NCBI GenBank assembly: GCA_963969345.1
Contig: OZ017767.1
Location: forward strand, 7,716,739-7,780,738
Direction: 5' to 3'
Source: Turbatrix aceti
Lineage: Eukaryota; Nematoda; Chromadorea; Rhabditida; Panagrolaimidae
DNA length: 64,000 nucleotides
Under the pieces are notes generated by a model. It was given only the letters and a program-made list of their open reading frames with translations. It ran no database searches and was not told the DNA's origin. The position numbers were made by a program, and so were the translations under genes. Of the stretch, positions 23,148 to 33,800 are shown in pieces; position 1 is the stretch's first letter; every line of letters starts with the position of its first letter.

Positions 23148-24480
23148 ATGTCGCTCGTTAGCAGCGCAAATTTGGACTTGGTGCCCCTCGGCGTCTGCGT
23201 GACGTTCTACACCCTCGTCTTCACAGTCGGCAGCCTGAGTCGGGAGCTGGTCGATCGAACGTTGAAGAAAAACAGTCTGATTCGTGCCTTTCTCATCGAA
23301 CTCATTGGCACCGCTCAAATGTGTACGTGCGTCTACGAAAATGGCGTCATCCTCAAAAACTACGGCGTTTACGGTTTTTTCATCACTGTCGCATCTCTCC
23401 TCATTGTCGGCGCATGGGCCAACCGGGGAGCTCTCGTTTCTCCGCTGGGCCTTATCGAACAGGCTTGGAATGGCACTATTGCGTGGGTTTTTCTATTTTT
23501 ATAAATTTTTTTGAAAACAAACAAACATTTTTTTTTTAAATTTTAGTAACGATCGTCTGATCGCTCTGCTCACAGCACAGTCTATCGGGGGGTATTCTGC
23601 GTTCCGGATTGCCCGTTTTCTGTGGTACTACTCGGCCCATCTTGCCTCGGACCACGACGCGTTCTACACCGAGCTGCCGTGCCGCGTGGCCTACAAACTG
23701 CCGTTCTGGGCGGTCATGGCATTCGAATTTGCCGGTTGCTTCACGGTTCGTTTCGTCGCGGCTCGTTTGCCGGTTTCTGCAAAGCCTTACCTCGTTGGCA
23801 CCTTGGTTTCGTTCCTGCTGAGCGTTGGTTGGTTTTTTTATCTAAAAGTTAAAAAAAATAACGAATATTTCTTTTGTGCAATAAAAATTTTTTTACGAAA
23901 TTTTATGACCACAAAATTTTTATAAATCTTTTTTTTTGCCTAAAAGTAAAAAAATGTTTTTTTAACGGTATTTTTGTAGCCTAAAAATGATAAAAAATAT
24001 TTCGTACGCTATTTTTCTAACAATAGAAAAATAATTAAAAAACAGTTATTTTTTAGCCAAAATTTTTTACGATTTTTTTTGGTCAAAAAAAATTTTTTAC
24101 GATTTTGTTGCCTACAAAATGAAAAAAATAATATTTTTCTTACGGTTTTTTAAGCCTAAAAATGAAGAAAAATATTTGTTACGATATTTTTTGTATTTTT
24201 TCTTCCAGCAATCACCTACGTCGGCGTCCCAGCGCTGAACCCGGTTACAGTCTCGTCGAGGATGATGAACTGTCCCGGAATCGACACCCAGTGGTTCGTG
24301 TTCACCTACTGGCTCATTCCGATCGCCGGCTGGCTCCTGGCTGCCCAACTCGACCGTCGTGGATCCGGCAAAGTTGCTCCAAAGCCAGCGACAGAAGCGA
24401 CGCGCCAGGATTCGACCGAGAAGAAGAAGAAGTTTTACCCCGCTCAGGGCAAGAAGGGCGGCAAGGCCAAGGCAAACTAA
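23148..24480 (+). CDS. Aquaporin of the AQP11/12-like (unorthodox) type
   Basis: Membrane channel of the superaquaporin branch, which conducts water or small solutes and often sits in intracellular membranes (family knowledge). Exons 23148-23482, 23547-23827 and 24209-24480 join to 295 residues with about six hydrophobic segments. The first NPA-equivalent is Ser98-Pro99-Leu100 (ALVSPLG) and the second is Asn216-Pro217-Val218 (VPALNPVT). Both lie at the positions expected for AQP11-like proteins, but the first has lost its Asn. The selectivity Arg that normally follows the second NPA is not visible. The tail ends in a Lys/Gly-rich stretch (KKKKFYP and onward). The gene sits on the plus strand between CoA-transferase copies C and D. 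The donor of intron 2 (GTTGGT) is weak. Confidence 0.85.
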
Positions 24481-25058
24481 ATAAATTCCTAGCTTCCTGG
24501 AAAGTTGCCTTCTCACCAGATATTTTTTTACCTTCGTCGCCAGTATACTTTTTTTGGACAGTTTTAACCCCACTAAATATTTGCCATAGACTTTGTAGAA
24601 AGCTGAATTTTTGCTATAGCTAGTTTTTTTTCGTTGTGGGAGTTGCTTTTTATGGTAGCCAGTATTTTTTCGTCGTAAGAGTGGCTTGATAATCAGTTTA
24701 CAGTTGTTTTTTTTGTGTGCCTTTAATTTTTTCTTGCCTTTTTTGTTTTCTTTGATCTATGGAAAGATAAATTGATTTGAACTATCGGTAGACAGGTGCG
24801 ACCTGTCGTGACCATGACCGTGATGATCGGTGATGTTTTATTCATGATGTGTATTTGTTACAAAAAAATCAATTATTTTCTGTTTTGTTTTGATTGGTTT
24901 TTTTCGGGGTGTTCACGCGAAAATGGGTTTTTGGGGTTACTTTTGTCCGGGATTTCGATAACGATATTCTTTGCATTGCCCGATCTTGGGAAAGAACACA
25001 AGACACAAAATTTATCTTTAAAAAGGCCACTGAATTTCATGTCATTTCATATCATAGA
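24481..25058. other. Convergent 3' region, aquaporin and copy D
   Basis: T-rich sequence after the aquaporin stop, with AATAAA overlapping the end of the gene (TAAATAAATT). Nothing else is recognisable. Confidence 0.45.
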
Positions 25059-26578
25059 TCAAGGCGATGGCATAACTTTGAATCGCTTGAAAGCAGCTTC
25101 TTCCAAGCTTTGCCGGTCGTCAGGATGCGCAATTTGGATAAGAGCATGGGCGCGTTGACGGAGGGATTTTCCAAAAAGATCTGCGATGCCGAACTCGGTG
25201 ACGACGAATCTGACGTGTCCGCGAGTGGTGACGACCCCGGCGCCGGGCGCGGTGACGGGCACGATGCGGGACTTGCCCTTGGCGGTGCGCGAGGGCAGCG
25301 CGATGATGGCGCGGCCCTTGCCGTCGCTGGCCTGCGCCGCGGCGTGGATGAAGTCCGTCTGGCCGCCGAAGCCCGAGTAGATATTTGTTCCGATGGATTC
25401 TGCGACAACCTGTCCTGTCAGATCAACTTCAATCGCCGAATTGATAGCCACCATCTGCGACTGCGCTCCGATCACGTTGTAATTATTTGTGTAGGCGCTT
25501 GAGGCGAACACTGAAGACATTTTGGGGTCAGAAAAACAATGTACATCACAAAAAAACTCACAAAAAAGAGAATTCTCATTGATAAGGTCATAAAATTCCC
25601 TGTCACCCATGGCAAAAGACGTCACGATTTTTCCGTTGTCCAGGGACTTTCTGGAGTTTGTAAGGACGCCTTTTTCGATCAGAGGGACCACTCCGCCGCA
25701 GACGAGTTCTGTGTGGATGCCCAGGTCTTTGTGATCTGCCAATTGGGATAAAACTGCGTCCGGGACCGATCCGAAGCCTGTGAATAATCAAATTCCGTTA
25801 AAAAATGTGGCGCGTCAGTCTCACCCATCTGAAGAGTATCATAATCGCGAATTAGGTTATCAGCAATGTGTTTTCCAATCGCCAATTCAATTTTGTTAGG
25901 CTGTGATTTTGGAACTTCCAGAATAGGCGTCCGAGATTCGGTTAGGGCCTCGAATTGACTCACGTGGATTTGAGTGTCTCCATAGGTCCTCGGCTGGGAG
26001 GAGCTGATAGCCCCGATTATGTACTTGGAATTCCTCGCGGCTGCTGATGAAACATCCACCGACACACCCATCGAACAATAACCGTGCTCATCGGGAGGCG
26101 AAACAGTAATCATAGTAACATCACTTTTTACGATTTTCTGATCGTACAATTTGATGATGTCCTGCAGGAAAACAGGCGTGTAGTCCACGAATCCATCGTT
26201 AATAAACTTTCGAGAGTGTCCGTCCGCGAATAATGAATTGCACTGGACCCGACCGTGGTACTTAGGTTCGAAGAGTGGCACATCCTGGGTAGTTAGGAGA
26301 AAGCGTACCGTGAGATCCGTCAGGTTGGAAGAGTCCACGCGTCGTGCCAGGGCGTCTATCAGGTCGGGAGGCGTGGAAGGGCTGCAGTGGAGGTAAATGC
26401 TATCGCCCGACTGAACGCAGGAGACAGCTTCGTCTAGGGAGACGATTTTGGGGACTCTGCCTGCTATGGGGCTGGTCAGAGTTCGGCATTTGACCCCGGC
26501 ACCGATGCCTGAGAATCTCCGGATGGAGGAGGGGACCGTTTTTGATAGGAGTTGGTTTAGGGTTAATTTGAGAGTCAT
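25059..26578 (-). CDS. Acetyl-CoA hydrolase/CoA-transferase, array copy D (mosaic)
   Basis: Exons 25825-26578, 25562-25777 and 25059-25510 give 473 residues from the ATG at 26578. The leader MTLKLTLNQLLSKTVPSSIR resembles a mitochondrial presequence. Glu275 (LGIHTEL) and the GGQTDF loop are intact. The 3' exon is a patchwork: from 25059 to about 25379 it matches copies A/C/E, while just upstream (about 25380-25430) it matches copy B, with the shared TNIYSGFGG. Intron 25511-25561 is 51 bp, a multiple of three, and has no stop, so retention would add 17 residues in frame. A 13-bp palindromic pair containing TATCGAT lies 140-185 bp upstream of the start. Confidence 0.93.
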
Positions 26579-26717
26579 TTTGGGTGTTCTGAAGAAAAAT
26601 AGTCTGCTCGGAGGTGTAATAAATTGTCTGCGACGCATCAAAGAATGCGATTGGACGCGAGGCGTTCTTTCTGGTCGCAAAACTTTTATAAGGCAGCCTG
26701 AAGCGAAAGTGCAGTAT

Positions 26718-26763
26718 CAAAGTTATCGATCACGCTTTTGTTTGCAGTCTATCGATAACTTTG
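26718..26763. promoter_or_regulatory. Inverted repeat CAAAGTTATCGAT upstream of copy D
   Basis: CAAAGTTATCGAT (26718-26730) and ATCGATAACTTTG (26751-26763) form a perfect 13-bp inverted repeat with a 20-bp spacer, 140-185 bp upstream of the copy D start. The right arm includes TATCGATA, the DRE-type core known from insects. A promoter role is inference. Confidence 0.4.
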
Positions 26764-27041
26764 TACTTTTTTGACAAAAAAAATCTGCACTTTTGTGGCC
26801 AAAATTTTGTGTTTTTCAAAAAAACACCTGTTTACCTATTTTATGCGGGGCAATTTTTGGTGTGCAGAAAATGCTAAAAACGTCATCCATAATTTGAGAC
26901 CAGTCAATAAGAAACATTTATTAAAAAAAAACAACGACACAAGCTTTGGAGACAAATTACATATAAGCATGCCCCAAACAAATTACAAACTCTTATTACA
27001 TACAACAATTGGTACTTTTTTGAACTATTAAATCTACAAAA

Positions 27042-28644
27042 TCACGCGGAAGGTTTAACTTTGAACCGCTTGAAAGCAGCTTCTTCCAAGCTTTGCCGGT
27101 CGTCAGGATGCGCGATCTGGATCAGAGCATGGGCGCGTTGACGGAGGGATTTTCCAAAAAGATCTGCGATGCCAAACTCGGTGACGACGAATCTGACGTG
27201 TCCGCGAGTGGTGACGACCCCGGCACCGGGGGCGGTGACGGGCACGATGCGGGACTTGCCCTTGGCGGTGCGCGAGGGCAGCGCGATGATGGCGCGGCCC
27301 TTGCCGTCGCTGGCCTGCGCCGCGGCGTGGATGAAGTCCGTCTGGCCGCCGAAGCCCGAGTAGATGGACTCCCCGATGGATTCCGCCACCACCTGCCCGG
27401 TGAGGTCGACTTCGATCGCGGAATTGATAGCTGCGATCTGAGATTGGGCCGCGATGACGTTGTAGTTGTTGGTGTAGGCGCTCGATGCGAACACTGAAAA
27501 AGTTCTATGGTCAGATAAACAATAGAAACCACAAAAAACTCACCAAACAAAGAATTCTCGTTGATCAGGTCGTAGAATTGTCTGTCGCCCATGGCGAAGG
27601 ACGTGACAATTTTTCCGCGATCCAGGGATTTTCTGGAGTTCGTGATGACACCTTTTTCGATGAGAGGGACCACCCCGCTGCAGACGAGTTCTGTGTGGAC
27701 GCCGAGTTCTTTGTGGTTTGTCAGCTGGGATAGAACAGCGTCCGGAATAGTTCCGATGCCTAAAATTTAGTTTTTTGGGGTAAAAGTAACATTTTCCGAT
27801 TTTCTTACCCATTTGAAGAGTATCAAAATCGTGGATTAGCTCATTGGCAATCAGCTTTCCAATCGCCATTTCCACGGCATTTGGCTCGGATTTCGGCACT
27901 TCAAGTATGGGAGCGTCGCTTTCAGTGAGGGCCTCAAACTGGCTGACGTGGATCTGCGAGTCGCCATAGGTCCTCGGCTGGGAGGGGTTGATAGCCCCGA
28001 CGAGGCGTTTTGTGTTCCTTGCGGCCGCGGAGGTGCAGTCGACGCTGACCCCCAACGAGCAATATCCGTGGTCGTCAGGTGGGGAGACAGTGAGCAGTGC
28101 GACGTCTGTCTGAACAATTTTCTGGTCGAAAAGCTTGATAATGTCCTGCAGGAAGACGGGAGTGTAGTCGAGGTCGCCGGACTTGATATAGGGCCTCGAA
28201 AATGCGTTTGCGAAGAAAACGTTGGCCCGGACTCGGTCGTGGTATTTTGGCTCGAAGAGGGGCACCTGGCTGGAAGTCAGAATGCTGTGGGTTTTGAGAT
28301 CCGTGAGATTGGCAGAATCGACGCGGCGCGCGAGTGCGTCGACGAGATCGGATGGCGTCGATGGGCTGCCGTGGATGTAGACGCTGTCACCTGAAAAAAG
28401 GGGGGGATGGGGTGTATTTGTGATTTTTTATCGGTGAATGCGAACAGAAAAAAAAATTAGTTTTTGGGGGAAAAAACCTGCCTGATTGAACGCATTCAAC
28501 AGCTTCGTCGTGGGAGACAATCCTGGGCTTGTTATTTGTCAGAGGAACAGTCAGGGTACGGCAAGTGATGCCGGATCCGATGCCTGAGAATTGCCGGATG
28601 GAGAAAATTGTAGTCGCGTGGAGGATCTTTCGCCTGGCTGCCAT
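27042..28644 (-). CDS. Acetyl-CoA hydrolase/CoA-transferase, array copy E, extra intron
   Basis: Four exons (28482-28644, 27809-28390, 27544-27759, 27042-27493) give 470 residues from the ATG at 28644. It is the first gene of the array. The family glutamate is Glu272 (LGVHTEL, with Val for Ile) and GGQTDF is kept. Unlike the other copies, exon 1 is split by a 91-bp intron (28391-28481). Only a GC donor (CAG|GCAGGT) restores the frame VQSG-DSVY, because the next GT would create a stop. The C-terminal exon and the intron before it are almost identical to copies A and C. The exon 2 region (NVFFANAFSRPYIKSGDLDY) is the most diverged. Confidence 0.92.
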
Positions 28645-29443
28645 GATGCTGGGTTTCTTTTTCGCACTGTTTGTAGTGCACAAAGCAACGTGACTGACTG
28701 CAACTTGCAACAGGCTGCTACAACAATGCACACAACGCTCGCTGGGGCTGATTGCGCTTTGATTTTTTGTTGTTTTTATCGAGCTGCGTTGCGTGATCAT
28801 TGATCTGACTGAATTTCTTCAAGACGGGAGGGAAGAATTAGCGGGCATTGAATGCTTTTTGCTTCCTCTGGATTGGATTTTCATGGGGTTTAGGTATTTT
28901 TTAAAATTAATTTATACTACGGGTTTTGTGATTACGATTATTTATGAATTTTCCATTCGACCCACGAAAAAAAATTTTCCATGCGAGACCGCGAACATTT
29001 TTTCCATGCGTGACCATTTTTTTTCCATTTGAGACAAAAAAAATTTCTCGTCAAGATTACGATCATTCTTTCTTTTGCAACCGTATTTACAATTTTCCGC
29101 TCGAGACCAAATTATTTTTTCAAAAATTTCCTAAATGCTTTCGAGATTACAATCTTTTTTTTTCTTTTTCTACCTTTTTTTAAAATTTTCCGTGCGAGAC
29201 CACATTTTTTTCCGCTATCAGATCAGATTACGATCTATTTTCCTTTTTGCACCGTATTTGCAATTTTCCGCTCGAAACCAAAATCTCTTTTTTCTTCGAC
29301 CATATTCAAATTTGCCCTTGCCATTCGTTCCAGAACTTGTTGACCAGAACAGTCGGCAATCAGTTCATCACCTTACCACTCGTCAACGACAGTACTACGT
29401 GCTAGTTTGTGTAGATCAAAACTACGCACACCCAGCCGCCACC
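28645..29443. repeat. Divergent intergenic region with degenerate TTTTCC-CGAGACC repeats
   Basis: Between copy E (minus) and the Nudix gene (plus). From about 28960 to 29300 a motif of the type ATTTTCC(A/G)(C/T)(T/G)CGAGACCA recurs about six times at irregular 30-115 bp spacing, alternating with (A/G)ATTACGATC words. No exon is visible. Confidence 0.55.
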
Positions 29444-30725
29444 ATGTTGTCCAGATGCGAGAAGATCCACGCAGTGCGCTTCGACGAGACCCTCAGTCAC
29501 TCGCCGTACATGAAGCCACTTCGCATGTTTTTTGAACGAGTAGGTTGCCAAATTGGCATTTTCTGACTGTCATGCTGATTTTTTCAGAGAGGTCGTAAGT
29601 TTTCCTGGGACCTGGCACTCGAGCACGACAGCGTCGCCTGCGTTTTATACCACCGAGATCGGCGATGTCTCCTGTTCGTTCGACAGTTTAGGCCACCGGT
29701 TTTCGTTCGGAAAGTCCGGAGACTGCCGGAAAACATCGGAAAAGGTGTGTCGACCATTGACTGGGACCAATACCCGATTTCTTTCGGCGAGACCATCGAG
29801 CTCTGCGCCGGTCTCATGGACAAGCCCGAGCTCAATCCGCCCCACACGATGACGGAGGAGATCTTGGAAGAATGCGGATACAAGGTGGACGTCGGCAAAT
29901 TGTTCCTCCTCAAGAAACTCATGTGAGTTGGGGTTTTTGAGTGCAAAAACTGTATTTTATGAAAAAAGACAATTTGAACGTAAAAAGTAACGATCAGAAA
30001 TTCAAAAACAGATGTTTCGTAATTTCTGTATTACGACTTTTTTTCGTTGCAGAATGCGCACGCAGAAAAGATAACAGTTGCGTGTAAGAACTACAGTAAA
30101 AAAGTACGATCGTAGATCAAAAAACGTAAAAAGTACCGTAAATCGATCGGAATTTTTCAAAAACGAAAGTATCGTGATTTATTTCGTAGCAAAAAACTGT
30201 GTGAACGTAAAAAACTTTGTAAACTGCTCAAAAAAAGCATATTACGTATTACGATGACTTTTTTCGTTGCACAATGCGCACGCATAAAAGATAACAGTTC
30301 TGCGTAAGAACTATTTACAGTAAATAAATAATATTATCGTGAACGATCGTTCAAAGAGTCAATTCTCCCTTTTCAGCCCCTCAGTATCGATCAGCGGAGC
30401 CCAGCAATACATCTACTATGCCGAAATCGATGACACCATGAAGATGAACGAAGGTGGAGGCAACCTGCACGAAGGAGAGCTTATCGACAAGGTTTTTATG
30501 ACGCCGGACGAGGCAAGGGCCTACATTGAACAGGAGAACGTCGTGAGCCCGCCATCGTTTCTTTTTGCCGTTCATTGGTTTTTGGAAACTAAGCTCAGCA
30601 CGCTCCCCGGACATCAGCCGTCATCTGAGTCTGGCACGTCGTCGAAAACATCCTCACAACCTTCGTCGGAAGCTGAGGCAGGAGCGCCGAAATGTCCCAA
30701 TGCGGCGGTGGAAGCTGCCAAATAA
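29444..30725 (+). CDS. NUDT14: NUDT14-like UDP-sugar diphosphatase (Nudix hydrolase)
   Basis: Hydrolyses nucleotide-diphosphate sugars such as UDP-glucose to UMP and a sugar phosphate in the cytosol (family knowledge). Exons 29444-29539, 29588-29922 and 30377-30725 give 259 residues. The start at ATG 29444 (GCCACCATG context) leads into KIHAVRFDETLSHSPYMKP, as in NUDT14, followed by LLFVRQFRPPVF. The Nudix box is residues 107-130 (GLMDKPE, then EEILEECGY). It is one residue longer than the classical 23, as in NUDT14, and the usual basic residue before the first metal-binding Glu is Glu. The EGELID segment near the end is also a NUDT14 feature. The last ~35 residues are a Ser/Glu-rich tail absent from vertebrate forms. 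Intron 2 (29923-30376) carries repeats shared with the EI24 gene. Confidence 0.88.
29960..30350. repeat. Intronic repeat, two copies, shared with the EI24 intron
   Basis: A module of about 60 bp beginning GTTGCAGAATGCGCACGC and ending with AAGAACTACAGTAAA occurs at about 30046 and again at about 30266. Its reverse complement occurs twice in the EI24 intron. The stretches between the modules are also rich in TTACGA/TCGTAA words. Confidence 0.75.
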
Positions 30726-30890
30726 AATAAATAAATAAAAATTCTCCCGTTTTTCCGATTTGCGAAACTTAAAACGATCGTATTCGACCCATTGTTCATA
30801 AACTGTGTTTTATCAGTGATTAACTGTAATTTCGATATTTCATGTTTTCATTATTTATAACCCGTTGCACACGTGTGAATGAATGATTGT

Positions 30891-33800
30891 TCATTTGGTG
30901 ATGGCGTCGAGCTTGCCCTGGATGGCCTGGAGCGTCAGGTGGAGTTCCTTGAGTTGATCGTAGTCCAACTTCGTGCTCAGATTGCCTTTGTCAGTTACAA
31001 TTTGCAGTAGGCCTTTGACTTCGCGTTTCGCGGCTTCAGATTCTCTGAAATTGCCGTTTTTGGGTAAATTTCAAATTTTGTCGTAAGAAAAGTTGATCGT
31101 AAACTGTCAATTCCCGCAACGAAATTTGGCGTAAGAAATACTTTATCGTAAACTGTCATTTCCCACAACGAAATTTTCCAATTCGATTAAAACTGGCCTA
31201 AAACCGTTGAAAAAACTAAAAAAACCCAGATTCTCTGAAATTCCCGTTTTTAGGTAAATTTCTAATTTTATCGTAAAAATTGTCATTTCCCGCAACGAAA
31301 TTTTATTATAAGAAAAACTGTATCGTAAAACTTTCATTTCCCACAACGAAATTATTAACAGACACTCTGCGAGCCGATTTAGGACCAAGGTGGGGAGAAG
31401 GACACATCATTTTGACACTTTCAAATGTTTTGAGTCAGAGTTGTAGGCCTTCGGGGGAAAGGTCCAAAGCCGCGATATTTTATTTTATAAAATTCGGATT
31501 CACGAGATTCGGCTTCAGAAGTGTTTTTCATAAAAAATAGTGCCCCGTGCTACGTTGGTCATGAACAATTCTGAAAAAATTAATATAGGGGTTTCTGAGG
31601 ACGGCGGATCCAATGACATACTCAGAATTTTTTTTGAGTTACGGTAATTATCGATTTTTTGATATCATACGTTTTCAAACCGCTATCATATTCGGATCTC
31701 AAACTTAAGCGGTAATTCGATAAGCCTATCTTCTTCCCCGTTGTTTTTTGTATCGGAAAAAGTAAAACACAAAAAAAAATCGCGTGCCCAAGGTTGTCAT
31801 AAATTTTAATTTATGCTCCAGACTCGACACCGAAGCCCTGCGCGCAACGTGCACGCATGATTTTGCGCTGCTGCACACGCGTATTGACCTTTATTTTTTA
31901 GACGCATGCCTAACTTATTACAAAAACCGTTTTTGGAACCATTCAATAGGTGTGCCAAGGCGGGAAGGTGTACAGTAGTCTTTTTTCCAAGCTTCACCTG
32001 TAAAATGCCTGAGGCTATTAGCCATGAACATTTTGACAAAAATGACCTATTCTATCTTTTAGAGAATTCAATTCTCTATGGAGTATAAAATTTTCAGATT
32101 TTTACCGTTATTTTTGGATTCTGTAGCTTAATTTGCCCAACATGTTCTAAATTTGACTTCAAATTATGAGATTTTTATTTCTTAAGAGAAGCGTCGGCAG
32201 AAAAATGAAGGTTAAACTTGGTGTATGTTTTTTAAATTAATGTACCGAACCCAAAAATAAAGGTAAAAATCTGAAAATTTTATACTCCATAGAGAATTGA
32301 ATTCTCTAAAAGATAGAATAGGTCATTTTTGTCAAAATGTTCATGGCTAATAGCCTCAGGCATTTTACAGGTGAAGCTTGGAAAAAAGACTACTGTACAC
32401 CTTCCCGCCTTGGCACACCTATTGAATGGTTCCAAAAACGGTTTTTGTAATAAGTTAGGCATGCGTCTAAAAAATAAAGGTCAATACGCGTGTGCAGCGG
32501 CGCAAAATCATGCGTGCACGTTGCGCGCAGGGCTTCGGTGTCGAGTCTGGAGCATAAATTAAAATTTATGACAACCTTGGGCACGCGATTTTTTTTTGTG
32601 TTTTACTTTTTCCGATACAAAAAACAACGGGGAAGAAGATAGGCTTATCGAATTACCGCTTAAGTTTGAGATCCGAATATGATAGCGGTTTGAAAACGTA
32701 TGATATCAAAAAATCGATAATTACCGTAACTCAAAAAAAATTCTGAGTATGTCATTGGATCCGCCGTCCTCAGAAACCCCTATATTAATTTTCTCAGAAT
32801 TGTTCATGACCAACGTAGCACGGGGCACTATTTTTTATGAAAAACACTTCTGAAGCCGAATCTCGTGAATCCGAATTTTATAAAATAAAATATCGCGGCT
32901 TTGGACCTTTCCCCCGAAGGCCTACAACTCTGACTCAAAACATTTGAAAGTGTCAAAATGATGTGTCCTCGATCCTAAATCGGCTCGCAGAGTGTCTGTT
33001 AATAGACAGTCTGTGAGCCGATTTACATTCGACGACACATCAATTTTTACACTTTCAAATGTTTTGAGTCTAAGTTGTGGAGGACCCTAAGGGCAGTCTA
33101 AAACCGCAATGTTAGATTTTTTAAAAATCGGATTCTGGAGATTTGGCTTCAGATGTGTTTTCATAAAAACGAATGGCGCGCGCTTCGTTTCTGAGCAAAA
33201 AATCTGAAAACTTGCTTACGGGGGTTCCAGAGGACAGGGAATACGATGGCATACTCAAATTTAAAAAAAAACAACTGCAAGTATTTTTTATTGAATTTTG
33301 CCGTTACAAAATTTGGCTTTACCATGCCTAAAAAAAATAAACACCCATTTTCATATATCCTATCTGAAAGAGCGATTTTTTTGGCTCAGAATGAGGTGTC
33401 CATTAAAAAAACGTAGTGTCTGGAATCACCTTTTAGGTCCCGATTTGTCGTAAAAACGACCAAAAACCCCTTCAAAAAAATGGCGGGAAGTGCGCACGCG
33501 CGCGCGCACGCGCAAAAAAGGGGGTTTTTTGGTCGTTTTGACGACAAATCAGGACCTAAAAGGTGATTCCAGACACTACGTTTTTTTAACGGACACTTCA
33601 TTCTGAGCCAAAAAAATCGCTCTTTCAGATAGGATATATGAAAATGGGTGTTTATTTTTTTTGAGCATGGTAAAGCCGAATTTTGTGACGGCAAAATTCA
33701 ATAAAAAATACTCGCAGTTGTTTTTTTAAAAATTTGAGTATGCCATCGTATTCCCTGTCCTCTGAAACCCCCGTAAGCAAGTTTTCAGATTTTTTGCGCG

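Noticed and set aside
16817..27363. The same 64-residue plus-strand frame repeated in all five CoA-transferase copies
   Set aside because: It is the antisense of the conserved GC-rich core. Its conservation follows from the coding strand.
31784..32584. Pairs of identical 60-77 residue frames on opposite strands
   Set aside because: They are mirror images created by the palindrome arms, have no start context or domain, and occur at equal distances from the centre.
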